From NCBI GenBank assembly GCA_022393335.1, contig JAJEKB010021016.1, positions 1,264,575 to 1,328,574 on the forward strand: 64,000 bases of DNA, read 5' to 3'. Source of the stretch: Macrotrachela quadricornifera. Its lineage: Eukaryota; Rotifera; Eurotatoria; Philodinida; Philodinidae. The position numbers and the translations under genes are program-made. Below the pieces are notes generated by a model that saw only the letters and a list, made by a program, of their open reading frames with translations, was not told where the DNA came from and made no database searches. Shown here in pieces: positions 61,830-64,000 of the stretch; the stretch's first letter is position 1; every line of letters starts with the position of its first letter.

Positions 61830-62260
61830 TTAAATCGCCGCGAAACGGTTAAGAATGATGAATTGTTCATCAGGACCAAAGATAATGCAAGCTTTTTTAG
61901 GTTGATAACCATAAATTTATATACAATGCATTATGTAGTATAGGATAGATGATTACTTTCAATTTGTCTCTTCATGAAAATGAAGAAGATACGCCTGATT
62001 TATTTTAAAAAAGTCGAACGTCAAGTGTGAATAGTTGCCCAACATGAACTGGAAATTCTTTCCTCTCTAGTTCTTCATTTTTCGTAAGTAGATAGGTACT
62101 GTCAATTACTAAACAATCTTTATCCTTTTTAATATTAAGTTTCATAGATATCTTCGTTAACATCCAACGCAATAGGTTTATATCGAAGCACAACTTCAAT
62201 TTCGCAGTCGGAATAATCACTGGAGTCTTGTATCATCCATAGGTCACTTAGATTATGCCC
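61830..62260 (-). pseudogene. Degenerate major vault protein fragment, apparently intronless
   Basis: On the minus strand, in order: LWMIQDSSDYSDCEIEVV (like [17 protein letters not shown] of MVP), PIALDVNEDIY (like [11 protein letters not shown]), then after a frameshift NIKKDKDCLVIDSTYLLTKNEELERKEFP (the vault [29 protein letters not shown] block, quoted in part), then IIYPILHNALY and YGYQPKKACIIFGPDEQF (like [14 protein letters not shown]...PDEQF, lacking about 6 residues). It crosses the exon 5/exon 6 junction of the intact MVP gene without the 63 bp intron. Frameshifts and stops make it non-functional. Confidence 0.8.
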
Positions 62261-64000
62261 AATGTCTTTTCACTTAGATGAAAAAGTGAATATTTTGTGC
62301 TACGTATTTCGCATATAAAAAAAAGCTTCAGACCTGTTTATGTGTGTGTTTCTTCCTGTATCCTCAGCGAGAGAGACGTCCTCTCTGTGTTTTTTTGCTC
62401 TGGACTTCAAGGTAAGAAAGGTTATCTCATTTTCAGAAACTGATTCGATTTCAAGAATCTTGTTTTACTTTCCAGAAAGCTATAGATTTTTCTTGGAATT
62501 AATGCAAGCTATCATAAAGAGTAAGTATCTGATAACTGCTTATCTATTGTGAGCTATAGATTATGTATGAAATTTAATATCTGATATTTCAGTCTGTTTA
62601 AAACGTACTCATACTTTAAAAGCTTTGACATTCAGATTATTAAAATTAGTACTAATTTGAGATTTGTCCACTTTGTGATTTTTATGTTTCGATTCTATAA
62701 AGTGTCATGAATATAGTCGAAAATAAAAAAAATGTTTGTTCCTTCAACAATAACCAAATTCTTATAGATGTGAAATTTATCAAACTCTGATAGAATTGAG
62801 GCAGTATACAGAGATCATTGTATTACACTCAAGCCATCGATACATATATTTTAAGAAATTAGAACGGGAATATTACAAGCAGGGATCGACTCAGCCAGCT
62901 GTAATTTTCACTGGTCAAAACAAACGCTTTGAATGGAACTAACATTCAACATATATCGCAGAAAATATCCGATTTCTAATGTTTAGTTTTTCATAAATGT
63001 TAATTAGACTTATTTTATTATACAGCTGAGACTATGTTCACAGAGTTATTTTAGTAACTGCTCTAAAACATTAATAAGTTTTACAACGCATCTATGAAAG
63101 ATTACAATATCTTTTCAAATGATGATGCCATTTTCAATTATTAGAAGTTTCTTTTTGCTTCCACTCTCCTCTATGCGATCACTAACAAGAATAAAAGCAT
63201 CCAAGATTGTAAAAGAAAGCAAACAGTAATAGTTGCCATTGCATATAAGGATGTCATAGTGGTTCGCTACAATAACTCATATAAATTTGGCGACATCTAC
63301 ATCGCATTCAATATTCTTTAGCATTTTTCTTAATTAGTACTTTTGAAGTTCAGATTAATTTAAATCTTTTTTTCTGCTTGGCGTGTATGTACCAAATGTA
63401 AATCGAAAACAAGTGACTGCTGCTACACCATTCGATAACAGTAGACCATATATTAATTCTCTTTCATTCTTATTTGCTCGATCTTTTTTTCATATTGTTG
63501 TTGTTCTGTGCTCCGCAAGAAAACAAGACAACATTATTGACGTCATCGATTATTTTTCTTTCTGTTCTATTAAAAAAAAATATGTCGACATCGCGTACAT
63601 AAGCTACTTTTATCATTCTGAGCACTGATGCAACAATAGCAAGCGCAACTGTAACAAATTTGTACTTACATTCATACATTATTTATCGTAAGTCAAAGAT
63701 CTATTTTCAAGTTTCTGTTCAACAGTAAAAGCCTATGAATAGTTAATCACTTATTTTTTTTGAACCTGAGTATGTAAAATAGCGTTGTATATTACTAATA
63801 ATTTCCAGAAAAAAATTGTTTACTAAATAAATATATAACAATGACTGAAAAAACATTCACATTGGATCTATGTATGTTTATCTTTTGCTAAAGTAGAAGA
63901 AAATATTTTGGCATATTTCTTTTTAGTATTCAATGCATCTTTTTTTTTTTTGAACGAGAATTAGGAGCAGTTTTATACACTACTCAATGCAAAATTTAAC
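62261..64000. other. Right-hand end, no gene recognised
   Basis: AT-rich DNA. Possible faint continuation of the vault relic upstream on the minus strand to about 62320, too weak to claim. Short ORFs at 62340-62552 and 63383-63628 have no recognisable domain. Confidence 0.4.

Noticed and set aside
1..64000. tRNA, rRNA, CRISPR, operon or telomeric-repeat signals
   Set aside because: None was seen on reading both strands. A short GGGTGAGGGTGTGAG stretch near 35350 is not a telomere array. A tRNA scan was not possible by eye for every position.

Overview
The window looks like nuclear DNA of a small invertebrate, most probably a bdelloid rotifer. This is an inference from gene style: AT-rich sequence, mostly 50-70 bp introns, a tandem pair of class A GPCRs carrying D-Q-Y in place of D-R-Y, an intronless bacterial-looking enzyme, and many short decayed DNA transposons and foldback elements. 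No prokaryotic operon, CRISPR array, tRNA or rRNA gene was seen.

Layout. 0.6-4.1 kb: two minus-strand class A GPCR genes and a deleted relic of a third. 4.3-8.8 kb: a five-exon STRA6-like membrane protein with an N-terminal EGF domain. 10.7-12.1 kb: a nine-exon syntaxin-1-like Qa-SNARE on the minus strand. 14.6-15.3 kb: an intronless 2H phosphoesterase. 15.6-22 kb: a decayed DNA-transposon gene and a small MITE. 22.8-26.4 and 30.9-39.5 kb: two intact tandem copies of a 14-exon MFSD5-like transporter. Transposons sit only in their introns or in the spacer between them, and each copy serves as the empty-site reference for insertions in the other. 39.9-44.1 kb: a DEG/ENaC channel on the minus strand. 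44.1-56.1 kb: gene-poor DNA with inverted repeats and simple repeats. 56.1-59.2 kb: major vault protein in nine exons. 59.6-61.1 kb: a decayed DD37D mariner (maT-like) holding a nested 125 bp insertion. 61.8-62.3 kb: an antisense, frameshifted, apparently intronless fragment of a second vault gene. 62.3-64 kb: nothing recognised.

The genes are independent housekeeping, membrane-transport and signalling genes and show no shared pathway. I did not find a clearly new multi-gene system. The best leads are a syntaxin whose central ionic-layer glutamine reads as glutamate, the EGF-STRA6 architecture, the likely horizontally acquired 2H enzyme, the intronless vault relic, and a set of insertions datable against paralogous empty sites. 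Splice models were built by hand; all intron boundaries given are GT/AG and preserve frame, but no transcript data were available.
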